A program made the position numbers and the translations under genes. Positions 11,553-22,969 of a DNA stretch of 64,000 nucleotides are shown here, piece by piece. Under the pieces are notes generated by a model that worked only from the letters and a program-made list of their open reading frames with translations, was not told where the DNA came from and ran no database searches. Source of the stretch: Tilletia caries (Eukaryota; Basidiomycota; Exobasidiomycetes; Tilletiales; Tilletiaceae); assembly GCA_032718865.1 (NCBI GenBank), contig JALUTQ010000003.1:588001-652000 (forward strand), given 5' to 3'. Numbering within the stretch: position 1 is the first letter of the stretch; every line of letters begins with the position of its first letter.

Positions 11553-14500
11553 ATGAGCTCTCACCAACCCAAGCTCTTTACTCGTCAAGAGCTTCCCATC
11601 TTGATCCCCAACTATCACCGATGGATGGCCAAGGAGCATCCCGACTATGTGCTCAAGAAGGATGCTCTTTTCTCGCGAGAACAGATGAACAGTTTCGAAT
11701 TCGACGACGATTCTCAATGGCGCACTGTGACATACTCGAAATTCGCAGAGCTCATTAATGCCGCGACATTCCTACTCGGAAAGGACGACTTCGCGGGATG
11801 GCCGCTCAGGACTGCTAAAGATCCGATCGACACAACGCCACCCAAGGTTGCAGCTTTCCTAGGAACGGATATTGCTTCGGTCGCGACGCTCGAAGGCCTG
11901 ATCCAGCGTGGTCTCTCAGTAAGTCGGCTGCCTATGTGACTTATGGCATCCTAATGGAATCAACACTGACACAATCGCTCTCGCTTACAGACCCTGACTT
12001 TGTCTCCGAGAAACACGCCTGAAGTTCTGATCGCAATGATCGTCGATCAAGGCATCGAGCACATCGTCTACGCACCGGCGTTCGCCGCGGTCACTGCCAC
12101 GGTCGCTGCCAAGTTTGCTGAGCAACACTCTTCCCGCCGCTTGTCCACCGCCGAACTTCCGTCTTTCGAAAAGCTGGGCGCTTATGGTGCCGAAACTCCC
12201 TTCCCGTACGACTTGGACACTACCGCCGAGTACCAAAAGACGGTCCTTTACGTCCACACGTCGGGGTCTTCGGGGAACATGCCCACTTTGTGCCCATACT
12301 CTCACGAAATGCTCCTCAACATCCCGCAATCGTACCAGCTGGAGCATCTTGTCGGGCAGTCGCATTACGGTCCCCTCCCACTGTTCCACGTACGTTGCAC
12401 ATGCATGTGGAGGCACCGTATCATGCTTCGCGGCAAGCTGAATTTTGCTTTCTGCTCTCCTGACGGCAGGTCATGGCGCACTTCTTTGGCATCTACTACG
12501 CGAGTGCTTTCCTTCGGACCATAGTCACTCAGCCCCCCGGGCCACCGCTGACGGGTTCCGAACTCGCAGCGTTCATTATCAAGACGAAGCCGGGTAGTTG
12601 CCTCCTCGTTCCGCAGCAGATCGACACCCTCACTGAAGTTCCCGAGGGCCTGAAAGCCCTCGCTTCGGTCGACACCGTTCTCTTCGGCGGCGCTTCCCTT
12701 CGGCGATCGACGAAGGTAAAGCTCGATGAAGCCAAAGTCAACTACATGTCCGGATACGGGCTATCAGAAGTCACGGCTTGTGCCATGTCATTCACCAAAA
12801 TCCGACCGTCAGGGCTCGATGGCGAGTGGCTAAAGGCCTTGGATGGCGGCGTCAATCTGGAGTTTGACCTTTACAGCGAGGCTTCCGGAGCCGTCCCAGC
12901 ACTGTACACCCTCATCGCACGGAACGGCGCCCTTTCATGCTGCGTAACCAACATCGAAGGCGGGTACGATACCGGCGATCTCGTGGAGCGACACCCCGAC
13001 TACCCTGAATGGTTCAAGATCTACGGCCGCAAGAGTTCCTTTGTGAGTGCTATTTTCCCCCTATCCGCTAAAAAAGAAAAGGCGCGCATCTTTGAGTCTC
13101 ACCCGGACTTATTACAGGTGGTTCTTTCCAATGGAGAGAACGCTCCCGTTCCGCCCATCGAGGACGCCGTGTCGTCGCACGAGTCGGTCGGCACCGCACT
13201 ATTGTTCGGCAAAGGTCAGCCTCAAGTCGGACTTCTGGTCGAGCTCAAGCCGGCGTACGTTGTCCAGCCTGGCGATCATGCGGCCGCGGAGGCTGCGCGC
13301 GACAATCTTTGGCCGACCATCGAGAAAGTCAACAAAAACCTGCCAGACTTCGCCAAGCTCTACAAGAACATGATCATCTTCACCACACCGGATCGTCCGG
13401 TGCCGATGGCGGACAAGGGCTCGCCCAAGCGTCAGGTGGCCCTCAACATCTACGACGATGACATTGAAGCTCTATATGCATCAGTCACCGCTGGGACAGA
13501 CTCCGCTGTCAACCTGGGATCGATTGAAGAACCCGCTCTGCTCGACATGGTAAAGAGTGTTCTTGCCTCCGTCTACGGCACTGAGACACCTATCAAGCCG
13601 GACACCTCTCTCACACTCGAGCTTGGCCAGGACTCGCTGCGCGCCACCATGACTAGGACCTCGATCGTGTCCTCCTTGCGTGCCGCTGCTAAGTCCGGTA
13701 CGATTTCCCAGCTGGCTGCTTTCGATCCCGACACGTTGCCGGCAACTCTTACTTATCAGTATTCGACGCCAGCTGAGCTAGCAGTGAGTATGCCTAGCTA
13801 CTATGCGTACTATTTCTGATCACGACGCTCACACTGCAGATTTTCCCTCACCCCAGACCTTCTTGCACGAAGCTATCACTGGAAATGGCAAAAGCTCGGG
13901 CGATCTGACAGCTTCTCGAACGGCAATGATGAAGGAGCTCGTCGAGAAGTACAGCCAGCAGATCATTGCGTCCCGCCGCAGCACAGACCACAGTACGAAC
14001 AAGGAAGGCGAGCCGCTCAAGCCCGGTCTCCTCGACAGGATTTTCAAACATAACAGCTCGAAGCCCCGGGCGCATACTGTGCTGCTGACCGGCAGCTCTG
14101 GAGCTTTCGGGACCACACTTCTCGAGCAGCTCGTCAATCACTCCGGTGTCGAGAAGGTCATTTGCCTGCTTCGCTCGGAGAACCCTGATCGAAGTGCTCT
14201 ACTTGCTCGTCAGGTACAGGCGTACACCAGCCGGAACCTCGACCCTGCCCCTGCACACTCGCCAAAGGTGGAATACCTCCATGGCACCCCTACCGACCCG
14301 AACCTAGTCATTCCTGAGGTGAGACGACATACGCGAAGAGTCCCCCATCGTTTGTTAGTCAAGCTGCTGACACCCACGTTCTTCTGTGGCGTTTCCCTAC
14401 CTCCCTACCGAAGGTCACAAGCATCATCCATGCGGCTTGGTCAGTCAACTTCAACCTCTCCCTGACCGACTTTACCCCCGAGATCGAAGGCGTGGTTCGG

Positions 14501-15463
14501 CTGCTTCAGCACTGCCAAAGGACTGGCGCTCGTCTGGTCTTTGCGAGCTCAGTCAGCACTGTCATGGCAGCGCCACAGGATGCCGGCAAAGAATCGACCA
14601 TTCCTGGAATCCGGCTCATTGCTGAGGACCTTGAAGTCCCGCTTGAGTGGACGTCAATTGACTACGGAGTGAGTGAAGTGATCTGGATGTTTGCATGTGT
14701 GAGACAGCCACTGATTATCGTCTATACGAACGTTGTGATGACTACAGAGAAGCAAGGCCGTGGTTGAGAAGCTGATCGCAAAAGCGGTTCATGAAGGCGG
14801 CGTTGAAGCAGTTTCCGTCCGATGTGGCCAGAGTAAGTGACGCGTTCTTTTAGCTTGCGCAGTTGTGACAGAAGAAGGACTGACTTTTCTGGTTTGTACT
14901 TCACAGTCATTGGAGATGCTCGTACTGGTGCCTGGAACAAAGCAGAGTGGGCGCCCACCGTGTTCCGTTCCGCCGAGGCCCTCGGCGTGCTCCCGGACAA
15001 CCTCGGCATCGTAGACTGGATCACAGTCAACGACACGATGAAGGTCCTTGTCGCCGCAGCAGTTGAACCTGATGTGGAGAGCGCGACGACCGCCTCGCGC
15101 ACCAACGTCGTCAACCTCGTCAATCCTCAGCGCATGCCCTGGAGCCAGGTTGTCGAAGCGTTCCGCACGCACCTGCCCGCCCACGTCAAGGTCGTCCCCA
15201 GCACGGAATGGCTGGCCCATGTGGAAGAGGCCAGTCGGAAGCTGAGCACGTCGAAGGACCCGAAGGCGGACCTGGCTCGGATCCCTGCTGTCAACTTGGT
15301 GACGACGTATCAGGGCTTGGTGGCGTCCAGGCATCAAGTGCTCCTCGAGGTGAAGGCGGCCAAGGACCTGACGAAGGGTGAGATTGATTCGGCCGTCGTG
15401 GTGGACGAAGACCTGGCCGGGCGCTACGTCCGCTTCTGGCAGGAGCAAGCCTCTTCTTCCTGA
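11553..15463 (+). CDS. NRPS-like adenylation-thiolation-reductase protein (carboxylate/aminoadipate reductase-like)
   Basis: Predicted to activate a carboxylic acid with ATP, load it on a phosphopantetheine arm and reduce it with NADPH. Inferred exons: 11553-11918, 11991-12389, 12470-13042, 13118-13783, 13857-14318, 14414-14668, 14748-14832, 14907-15463, giving about 1,120 residues. The adenylation domain has the AMP-binding loop YVHTSGSSG, the GYGLSE motif, YDTGDLV, and GRKSSF joined to NGENAPVPPIED across an intron. The carrier domain has LELGQDSLRA with the attachment serine. The reductase begins with the Rossmann loop VLLTGSSGAFG and has a YGRSK (YxxxK) catalytic pair reconstituted across the intron ending at 14747. 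Substrate cannot be read from sequence. A truncated paralog lies at 20419-22659. All introns are GT-AG; the sixth exon's acceptor (AAG at 14413) is weaker than the CAG of the paralog. Confidence 0.92.
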
Positions 15464-15664
15464 TTTCTCGCGGTTCATACCTTCATCGACTTAAATCTCG
15501 TCGATGCTTTCTACGGCTTCCGAGCACAGATTTCTGACAGTCTCACTGACGAGCAGTGCGTCCTCTGATTACGAAACCTCCCCTTCCTCTGCGCTCTGTG
15601 ACTCGATACATATCTGTGAAATGAAATAACATTTTAGAATATTTCGGTCTTCATGGTTCTCCCG

Positions 15665-16330
15665 TAGTCTGGTAGAAGACCAGACCGTGTCACGTGATGC
15701 CAGAGCATCTTGCCGTGTACACGGTCTGGCAAGATTCGAGGCGATTTACTTAACACCACCCCTCACTCAGAGGCCTCCGGCGTTGGCCTCCACATTTTTT
15801 CCCGGACGCATGTCACGTATCTGAGCCAATACAACACCTTTTTACAGAACGGAAAGCGGCAGTACCTGCTCCAACAAGTCGCCACCACCTTTGCTTAATG
15901 CTTCAGGTCATGTTGTCCTGTGGCCTGTGGTCTGGTGGTGTTTCCCAGTATTTGACCTTTCAAGAAATGATCAGAAAAGCCATGATCATCGCCGACCATC
16001 TATAAGGAAAGCTTAATCTCGTTGGCAGCGAAGTGCCTCTTACTGCCAGTCGATTTTGACCCCCATTCCTCCAAGTGATCAGGCCAAAGATAACACGAGC
16101 ATGGTCTGTGAGGAGTCGAGCAACTGCTCATGTGGTTTTCTAAGTGTTTGAGTGACATTTTATAAGTGGTCGAAGGTCCACCAGTTGTGGTGCTTCGCTC
16201 AAAATCCGACCCTCAGCGTCGGTGGTTCCTTTAAAATGGTGTTGAGTTCTACCAGACCGTCCTTTGGACGGGTACGCTGCGCCTCCGCTGCTACAAGTCT
16301 GAAGTCACGGTCTGGTCTCATACCAGACTA
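15665..16330. mobile_element. Inverted-repeat MITE, 666 bp, 10-bp TSD
   Basis: Starts TAGTCTGGTA and ends TACCAGACTA. The inverted repeat spans about 26 bp (15665-15690 and 16305-16330) with only two or three mismatches. TSD GGTTCTCCCG is at 15655-15664 and 16331-16340. Removing it joins a flank that matches the region after the second NRPS-like copy (ATTTCGG..TTCATGG near 22905). No coding capacity. TSD length again points to a Mutator-like group. The 15464-15654 stretch before it is the 3' flank of the NRPS-like gene. Confidence 0.85.
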
Positions 16331-16463
16331 GGTTCTCCCGGCCTCCTTCCCACTTCCTGTGCGCATCGATCCTGCCTGCGAGCGCGGTCGTCAGTCCTTT
16401 CGCCGAATGAGGTTGTGCAGCATATCAAAACTGTTCCCATCACTATTCTCACCGGCTGCAGAT

Positions 16464-17876
16464 GCCTCCTTGCGCTGCGTCCTCCCCGTCTACTGCACAA
16501 CCCCAGTAGTGGCGCTTCAGATTGAAGCTTCGGTGCCACCCATCGAGCTTGCACTCGATCGGGCCGCGCGCCGGTTTGCCAAGCGCCTGTGGACTCTCTC
16601 CGACGACCACCCTCTCCTTCTGCGGCTGGCGGGACTGCCTGGACAACCAAGCCCCATCGACCAGACGCTGCTGCCCCCGGAGCACCTCGCAACATCGCCG
16701 TTCTTCCGCCCACCCACTGGTCCGACCCTCTCACTGGACGACTCGCCAGCAGCAGAGGCGGCCGCGCGCTCTTACACCACTGTCCTGGTCAACCACGCCT
16801 CGAGGGTGGACAGGCCGTTAGAGCGCGCTGTCTCAGTCGCCTGGGCGCCGTGGAGCACGCCCATCAATCAGCACCCGCGTGTTCAAGTCATGCTTGGGCC
16901 CCGGGATCAGGCGGTGAGTGCGCACGAGCAGCTGCTGCAGCGAGCCGCTCGCGATGGGGACATGGTAGCATACAGTGATGCTTCATTGATGGGCATGGAC
17001 AGAGGTGTGGGAGTCAGTGTGAGGCATGGGCTCCGACTTTGTGTGGAAACATATTGGGCGGTCACCGCTGAGGCTGAGGTTTTTGACTTGGAGGCTTGGG
17101 GATTGTTTGCGGCGTTCTGTCATGCTGTGGCGGCCCAACGTCCTTTCAGTACTCACATTGTCATCTTCACAGATAACCTCTCGGTCGCGCGATCAGCACT
17201 GGCCCAGCCACGCGGCTCGAGCCAAAGGACCTTCCTGCGGCTGCAGCAACGTGTGCGGCACTGGCTCGCCGTTGACGCCCGGCACCGCCTTACCATCGCC
17301 TGGGTCCCCGGTCACTCGGAAATTGAGGGTAACGAGCGTGCGGACCAGCTGGCAAGAGCTGGCGCAGAGCGCAAGGCGGTGGACGGACGCGCGCCTGATG
17401 AGGCAGTGTGGGAAGAGCGCACCTTCGCCTCTTTCCAGCGTTGGGACCGGCAGCAGCTCCACGAGGTTTGGTCATTGCGGTGGGACCTCATCAAGGGCGA
17501 GCACCAACACTACGCGCAATACAGGGTACGGGCCCCTACACTCCGCCCTTCTCCCGATCTGGGTCTCCCTCGGCGACTGCATGGCTTGCTGCTATCAGTG
17601 CGCACAGGGCACGGCGACTTTGCGCCATATCACGAACGATTCCAGCACGACGACGCGTCTCTCAACTGCCGATGCGAAGCCCTCAAAACTCCAGAGCACC
17701 CCCTACTCTGCGAGACCTACGGCCCCCTCCAGCACCTACTCCACGACGACAACGGTCGAATCTCTCTCCCGTGGCTACTCGACTCTCGGCAGGGCTCTCT
17801 CGCCTTTGCACGGTATGCTCAGGCATCTAATGCCTTCAACTGCAACCACCAGCCTCCTGTCCTCCAGCAGGCATAG
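16464..17876 (+). CDS. C-terminal part of LINE ORF2: RNase H domain and zinc-binding tail (partial)
   Basis: The frame continues unbroken from the truncation point to the stop at 17874-17876. The RNase H domain shows VAYSDAS (first Asp), a Glu in EVFDLEAWG, IFTDN (second catalytic Asp), and WVPGHSEIEGNERADQLA carrying the terminal His and Asp. A zinc-type CRCEALKTPEHPLLC follows. The reverse transcriptase and endonuclease parts are absent because of 5' truncation, so no mobility function remains. The apparent ATG at 16359 lies outside the element in the BPL1 fragment flank and is not a real start. Confidence 0.88.
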   Translation, partial: ASLRCVLPVYCTTPVVALQIEASVPPIELALDRAARRFAKRLWTLSDDHPLLLRLAGLPGQPSPIDQTLLPPEHLATSPFFRPPTGPTLSLDDSPAAEAAARSYTTVLVNHASRVDRPLERAVSVAWAPWSTPINQHPRVQVMLGPRDQAVSAHEQLLQRAARDGDMVAYSDASLMGMDRGVGVSVRHGLRLCVETYWAVTAEAEVFDLEAWGLFAAFCHAVAAQRPFSTHIVIFTDNLSVARSALAQPRGSSQRTFLRLQQRVRHWLAVDARHRLTIAWVPGHSEIEGNERADQLARAGAERKAVDGRAPDEAVWEERTFASFQRWDRQQLHEVWSLRWDLIKGEHQHYAQYRVRAPTLRPSPDLGLPRRLHGLLLSVRTGHGDFAPYHERFQHDDASLNCRCEALKTPEHPLLCETYGPLQHLLHDDNGRISLPWLLDSRQGSLAFARYAQASNAFNCNHQPPVLQQA

Positions 17877-18039
17877 TTAGGACAACGCGCGCCTGCGCAT
17901 CTCTCGGGAACCTCTGATGGGTAGAATGGAGTTGGTCTTGTACTGACTCGGTGCGCCAGTGCTCGTCTTTGTTGAGCATCGAAAGTCTCCGTTGTAATTC
18001 TTTCACCTCGCACTTGAAAATCAATCATCATCATCATCA
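16464..18039 (+). mobile_element. 5'-truncated LINE (RNase H-bearing, I/Tad-like) with 15-bp TSD
   Basis: The insertion is bounded by TCACCGGCTGCAGAT at 16449-16463 and 18040-18054, a typical LINE-length target duplication. The 3' end is an (ATC)n tail at 18021-18039 in place of poly(A). The 5' end starts in the middle of coding sequence, as expected from incomplete reverse transcription. The reading frame inside is still open, suggesting a fairly recent event. Confidence 0.9.
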
Positions 18040-18103
18040 TCACCGGCTGCAGATCGCTCCACCTGCCCTTTTCCCGCTCCGCCTTGACTCCCGACGAGTC
18101 GTC

Positions 18104-20201
18104 AGCTGTGTGATGTCTGTATGTCATCTGTGTGCCATTTGTGCGGTAGTTATGAGGGATCAGGCATCAGGACAGGTATAGCAGGAAATATTGGGTGCAT
18201 TTCGGGAACTAGGAAAGGGTTGCAGCACAAGCAGCGGTGCCTGGTGCGGAGGCTGCGGATAAAAGGGGGACAGCAGAAGTGAAGGGACAGGAACGATCTG
18301 CTGCAGAGCATGACAGAAGGAGGGAAGAGGGTGAGAAAGACAGTTAGCAGTAGGAACATCAGTCGCTGCCGCTGTTGGACCAGCTGACGGGCAGAAGAAG
18401 GCCAGGCGGAAGGAGAAGGGAGAAGGGAGAACGCAGCGGGAAGAGAGTGGGCAGGAGCTGGTGAAAGAGAATGAAGAGAGAACAGCAGAAGCCGGTAAGC
18501 CAGGTGAGATTATGGTCCCGAGCATACGACGTGCTCGGACTGGCGAATGGGACGGAGGAGAGAAAAGATGCGTGACTTGCCCGCTGGCTGATATTGTTGT
18601 CGTTGTGCCTGCAGAAAGAGAGGGAAGAGAGAGAGAAAGAGAGAGGTCTGCGAAGAGACATGGAAGAGAGATGGGAGAGAGAGAGAAATAAGCGAGGCCT
18701 GCAGACAGAGAAGGAAGGAGAGAACAGAGAGATGAAACAAGCGAGCGCTGAGGTGACGATGCAGACGAGAGACGAGATGGCAGGAGACAGGGGCCAGGGG
18801 CAAGGGAGCAGGAAGGGGAAGGGGCGGAACTCACGGAAAGTTGTTGAAGATGCCGACATGATGCGTACTGTGTACTGTGTGAAGGTTGGTGGTGGCGGTA
18901 GTGTGATGAGAAGAGATGGTGAGGGGAGAGGAGAAGGATGGTGGTGGATGAAAAGAAAGGAAGAGATATGTAAATCGTGTGCAGACTGCAGTGCGAGATG
19001 TGCGGATTGGCCTTCTCGGTCATTTTCTTGCGGTGATGCAGGGACATGTCTCGCGCGCTGTGCATGTACAAGTGAAGTAAGAATGAATGCGATTCGATGA
19101 GGAGGAGTTGTATACTTATGCAAAGGGAGTGAAAATATAAGTTTAGAGAGCGCGCGTGGCGCGTGGCGAGTGTGGGAAAATGGCCAGGCGAGCTAGTGCG
19201 CTAGTGCCTGGGTGAAATGAATCGAAAGGAACGGAACGGGAACGAAAGAACAAAGGAGGCAGAGAAAGTGAAACAGAACAAAGGGGAGACAACCACTTGT
19301 CCTTCCAGCACAAGTGTGCAGGCCTTCCGGATGCGGTCGGTGTCATATTTCCGGGCGTCGACAGGCAGGATGCTGCTGTCCTGCTCAGAGTCGGTTGCCT
19401 CGACTGACACTCCGAAGAGCCTCGACTCGCTCCGTCCGAACACCAAACAAACGAATACAGTATGCGCCAGTAGTCTCAGATCTCAACGCTCGACAGAGAC
19501 TGCGTCGCTGTGAAACGGCACCGCCGTTTGCGCGCGTCGGCAGCCCAGGCCAGCCCGACGTTCAAGTGTCGAGACTAGTAAGTGCGGCAGCGCTCTTGAC
19601 CGAAATCTCCCACCCTACTCGCTCGCTCGGTCCCTACCAATAGTTGACCTCGTTCCCGGTTCCACCTCCGAACACCAAACAAATATAATGTGTGCCAGCG
19701 CTCTTGACCGACATCTGCCACTCCTCGCTTCTCGGTCCTTCCTGGCCCTTGCCAATTCCCACACGTCGCTGCATGCATGCGGTAGACTCTGTGTTCCTGG
19801 CCTAGAACCACACCTTGTTCGTGTTGCCCTGAAGTCGCGGTCGAAGGGGCCAGAATCACATCACACAAAATTAATGCTGAGATCCGCCTTCCGACAACCG
19901 ACACATCAACGCATCAACACCATGCATGCTCCTTCACCTCTCTCTCCGCTCCGTCTTATCTGCTTTCTGCTTTCTGCTTCTACTTCTCCCTCTCCCGCGC
20001 TCTCTTCTTGATTCTCGGCCCTCTGGCAGCTGCGCGTTCATCCAACCACCATTCTCGCTCTTATCGCCTCAGTCTCACAATTTCTTCCACTCCTCTTGTG
20101 CCTCGCCTCTTTCCCGCTTCGCTCCTGCTTCCCTCCTACGCGTGTTGCTAACTTCTCACCTTACTCCGCTCACAACCCTTCATACATTCACAGGTCAAAC
20201 G
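18104..20201. other. Gene-poor purine-rich spacer between duplicated units
   Basis: 18180-19130 is strongly purine-rich on the plus strand (GAGA/GGGA words), which leaves long but low-complexity open frames on the minus strand that I do not accept as genes. 19430-19720 holds short imperfect repeats: CCGAACACCAAACAAA at about 19436 and 19670, and CAGCGCTCTTGACCGA at about 19588 and 19697. No RNA gene or transposon end was recognised. The segment has no counterpart near the first gene copy. Confidence 0.5.
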
Positions 20202-20208
20202 TATATAT
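20202..20208 (+). promoter_or_regulatory. TATA-like element upstream of the truncated NRPS-like copy
   Basis: TATATAT in ACGTATATATGAGG. The flank from here to 20418 resembles 11460-11552 before the intact gene, including CTTGTTCTGCTCTCCA..CCCCCT and the CAATGAGCTC start context, so the promoter was copied with the gene. Confidence 0.45.
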
Positions 20209-20418
20209 GAGGGACTTGTCCGTCACTTCTTCTCACTGACCAATCTAAGCAGCGACTACCTCACTTTACCACTTCTCCTCCTCCTCCTCGATCTTCTTCT
20301 CATTCATACTTCCTTCCTAGTCCCACAGGTTCCCCTTTTCTGTCTCTGACAACCACACTCTTCCTTGTTCTGCTCTCCAACCCCCTCCATCACCTCCGCT
20401 TGACATACCTCCAATCCA

Positions 20419-22659
20419 ATGAGCTCCCTCGTCGCAACCCTTCCATGCTCCGGGACGGACTCCGCTGTCAACCTGGGCTCAACTCTGCTCGACATGGTGC
20501 AGAGTGTTCTCGCGTCCGTCTACGGCACTGAGACACCTATCAAGCCGGACACCTCTCTCACACTCGAGCTCGGCCAGGACTTCCTGCGTGCAACCATGAT
20601 TAGGACCTCGATCGTGACCTCGTTGCGTGCCGCCGCTGAATCCGGTGCGATCCCCCAGACGGCTGCTTTCGATCCCGAAAAGTTGCCGGCACTTCTCACT
20701 TATCAGTACTCGACGCCAGCCGAGCTAGCAGTGAGTATGACTAGTTACTCTGCGCACTGTTTTCGATCACGATGTTCACACTGCAGATCTTCCTTCATTC
20801 CAGAACTTCTTGCACGAATCTATCACTGGAAAGGGCAAAAGCTTGCGCGATCTGGCAGCCTCTCAGGCGGCATTGATGACGGAGCTCGTCGAGAAGTACA
20901 GCCAGCAGATCATTGCGTCCCACCGCAGCACAGACCGCAGTGCGGACAAGGAAGGCGAGCTGCTCAAGCCCGGTCTCCTCAACAGGATCTTCAAACGCAA
21001 ACGCAGCAGCAGCTCGAAGCCCCGAACACATACTGTGTTGCTCACCGGTAGCTCTGGAGCTTTCGGGACCACACTTCTCGAGCAGCTCGTCAATCACTCC
21101 GGTGTCGAGAAGGTCATTTGCCTGGTTCGCTCGGAGAACCCTGATCGAAGTGCTCTGCTTGCTCGTCAGGTACATGCGTACACCAGCAGGAACCTCGACC
21201 CTGCCCCTGCACACTCGCCAAAGGTGGAGTACCTCCATGGCACCCCTACCGACCCGAACCTAGTCATTCCTGAGGTGAGACGACAGACGCGAAGGGGTCC
21301 CCCATCTTTTGTTAGTCAAGCTACTGACACCCACGTTCTTTTGTAACTTATCCTCTTCAGACGGTCACAAGCATCATCCATGCGGCTTGGTCAGTCAACT
21401 TCAACCTCTCCCTGACCGACTTTACCCCCGAGATCGAAGGCGCGGTTCGGCTGCTTCAGCACTGCCAAAGGACTGGCGCTCGTCTGGTCTTTGCAAGCTC
21501 AGTCACCACTGTCATGGGAGCGCCACCGAGTGCCGGCAAAGAATCGACCATTCCTGGAATCCGGCTCATTGGCGAGGACATTGAAGTACCGTCCGAGTGG
21601 GCATACCTCGGCTACGGGGTGAGTAAAGTGATTAAGAGAACTGCGTGTGTCATACAGCCATTGATCATTGTCCCTACGAACGTTATGATGACTACAGAGA
21701 AGCAAGGCCGTGGTTGAGAAGCTGATCGCAAAAGCGGTTCATGAAGGCGGCGTTGAAGCAGTTTCCGTCCGATGTGGCCAGAGTAAGTGACGCGTTCTTT
21801 TAGCTTGCGCAGTTGTGACAGAAGAAGGACTGACTTTTCTGGTTTGTACTTCACAGTCATTGGAGATGCTCGTACTGGTGCCTGGAACAAAGCAGAGTGG
21901 GCGCCCACCGTGTTCCGTTCCGCCGAGGCCCTCGGCGTGCTCCCGGACAACCTCGGCATCGTAGACTGGATCACAGTCAACGACACGATGAAGGTCCTTG
22001 TCGCCGCAGCAGTTGAACCTGATGTGGAGAGCGCGACGACCGCCTCGCGCACCAACGTCGTCAACCTCGTCAATCCTCAGCGCATGCCCTGGAGCCAGGT
22101 TGTCGAAGCGTTCCGCACGCACCTGCCCGCCCACGTCAAGGTCGTCCCCAGCACGGAGTGGCTGGCTCACATTGAAGAGGCCAGTCGGAAGCTGAGCACG
22201 TCGAAGGACCCGAAGGCGGACCTGGCTCGGATCCCTGCTATCAAATTGCTGTCGACGTACCAGGGCTTGGTGGCGTCCAGGCACCAAGTGCTCCTCGAGG
22301 TGAACGCGGCCAAGACGCTGACGAGGGACGAGATTGATTCGGCTGTCGTGGTGAACGAAGACCTGGCCGGCCGATACGTTCGTTTCTGGCAGAAGCAAGT
22401 CTCTCCTCCCCGCCAGCAGCAGCAGCGGACCCATCGCCCGGCCAGAAGTCCCGCCGTTTCGACCTCGATCGACTTCAAACTCGTCGACACGTTGGTCTAC
22501 GGCTTCCGAGCATCGAATTCGGACGGTCTCACAAGCGTTACGTCCTTTGATCAGGAGAAATCCCCCTTTGTACGGAGCACCCTCCCCGCCCTCCGTCATG
22601 TTCCCACCTCACGTCGGGGTAGCGAGCCCCTTTTCCAGTCTTTGCCACTTGTAGTATAG
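20419..22659 (+). CDS. Truncated NRPS-like paralog: carrier domain (serine lost) plus reductase, adenylation domain deleted
   Basis: Inferred exons: 20419-20730, 20804-21274, 21361-21618, 21698-21782, 21857-22659, about 642 residues. The start context (ATGAGCTC) matches the first gene, but after some ten codons the sequence jumps to the carrier domain (TDSAVNLG), removing roughly 1.9 kb. The carrier motif reads LELGQDFLRA: the phosphopantetheine serine is replaced by Phe. The reductase is intact (VLLTGSSGAFG, YGRSK). The C-terminus is extended by about 80 residues relative to the first gene because the stop after the FWQ-Q tail is gone. It could act as a free-standing reductase or be decaying; splice sites and frame are preserved. 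It is followed by BPL1 on the opposite strand. Confidence 0.85.
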
Positions 22660-22969
22660 TATGGCGGGCCATACTTCCCGTTATGCAGATACGTCCACGA
22701 ATACACGCTCCTTGAGTCACCGGTCACCCAGCTCTCGTTCCAGTCTCCTCTCTCTCTCGTTCTCAGGCTCCTTTTCTCGTCTTCAAACTCGGTTTCCCTT
22801 GAGCTCAAGGTCAGCCCATTACGTGCGCAGAACTAACAATTTCTCTATGACTCTTAGAATTCTGAAATGCACATGAGTATGTGTGTTATCAATCAATCTC
22901 TACATTTCGGCCTTCATGGTCCCTCACTCCTTCCCGCTCCCTCACATCAATCCTGCAAGCCCGGATCGC

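Larger units (their letters stand above)
16391..18103 (-). pseudogene. BPL1 3'-end fragment, split by a LINE insertion
   Basis: 16391-16463 plus 18055-18103 resembles the 3' end of the complete biotin-protein ligase gene at 22970 onward, including the stop codon and the codons for the C-terminal NSFDMLHNLIRR region with substitutions. The match extends into the 3' flank of both copies. Only about 120 bp of coding sequence is represented, so it is a non-functional duplication remnant left by the segmental duplication that also copied the NRPS-like gene. Confidence 0.8.

Noticed and set aside
16359..16463. ATG at 16359 as start of the RNase H protein
   Set aside because: It lies outside the LINE, in the BPL1-fragment flank; the frame is open there by chance and the element is 5'-truncated at 16464.
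18160..19123. Open frames of 254 and 303 codons on the minus strand
   Set aside because: Entirely Ser/Leu/Pro low complexity arising from the purine-rich plus strand; two frames are open at once and no family motif is present.
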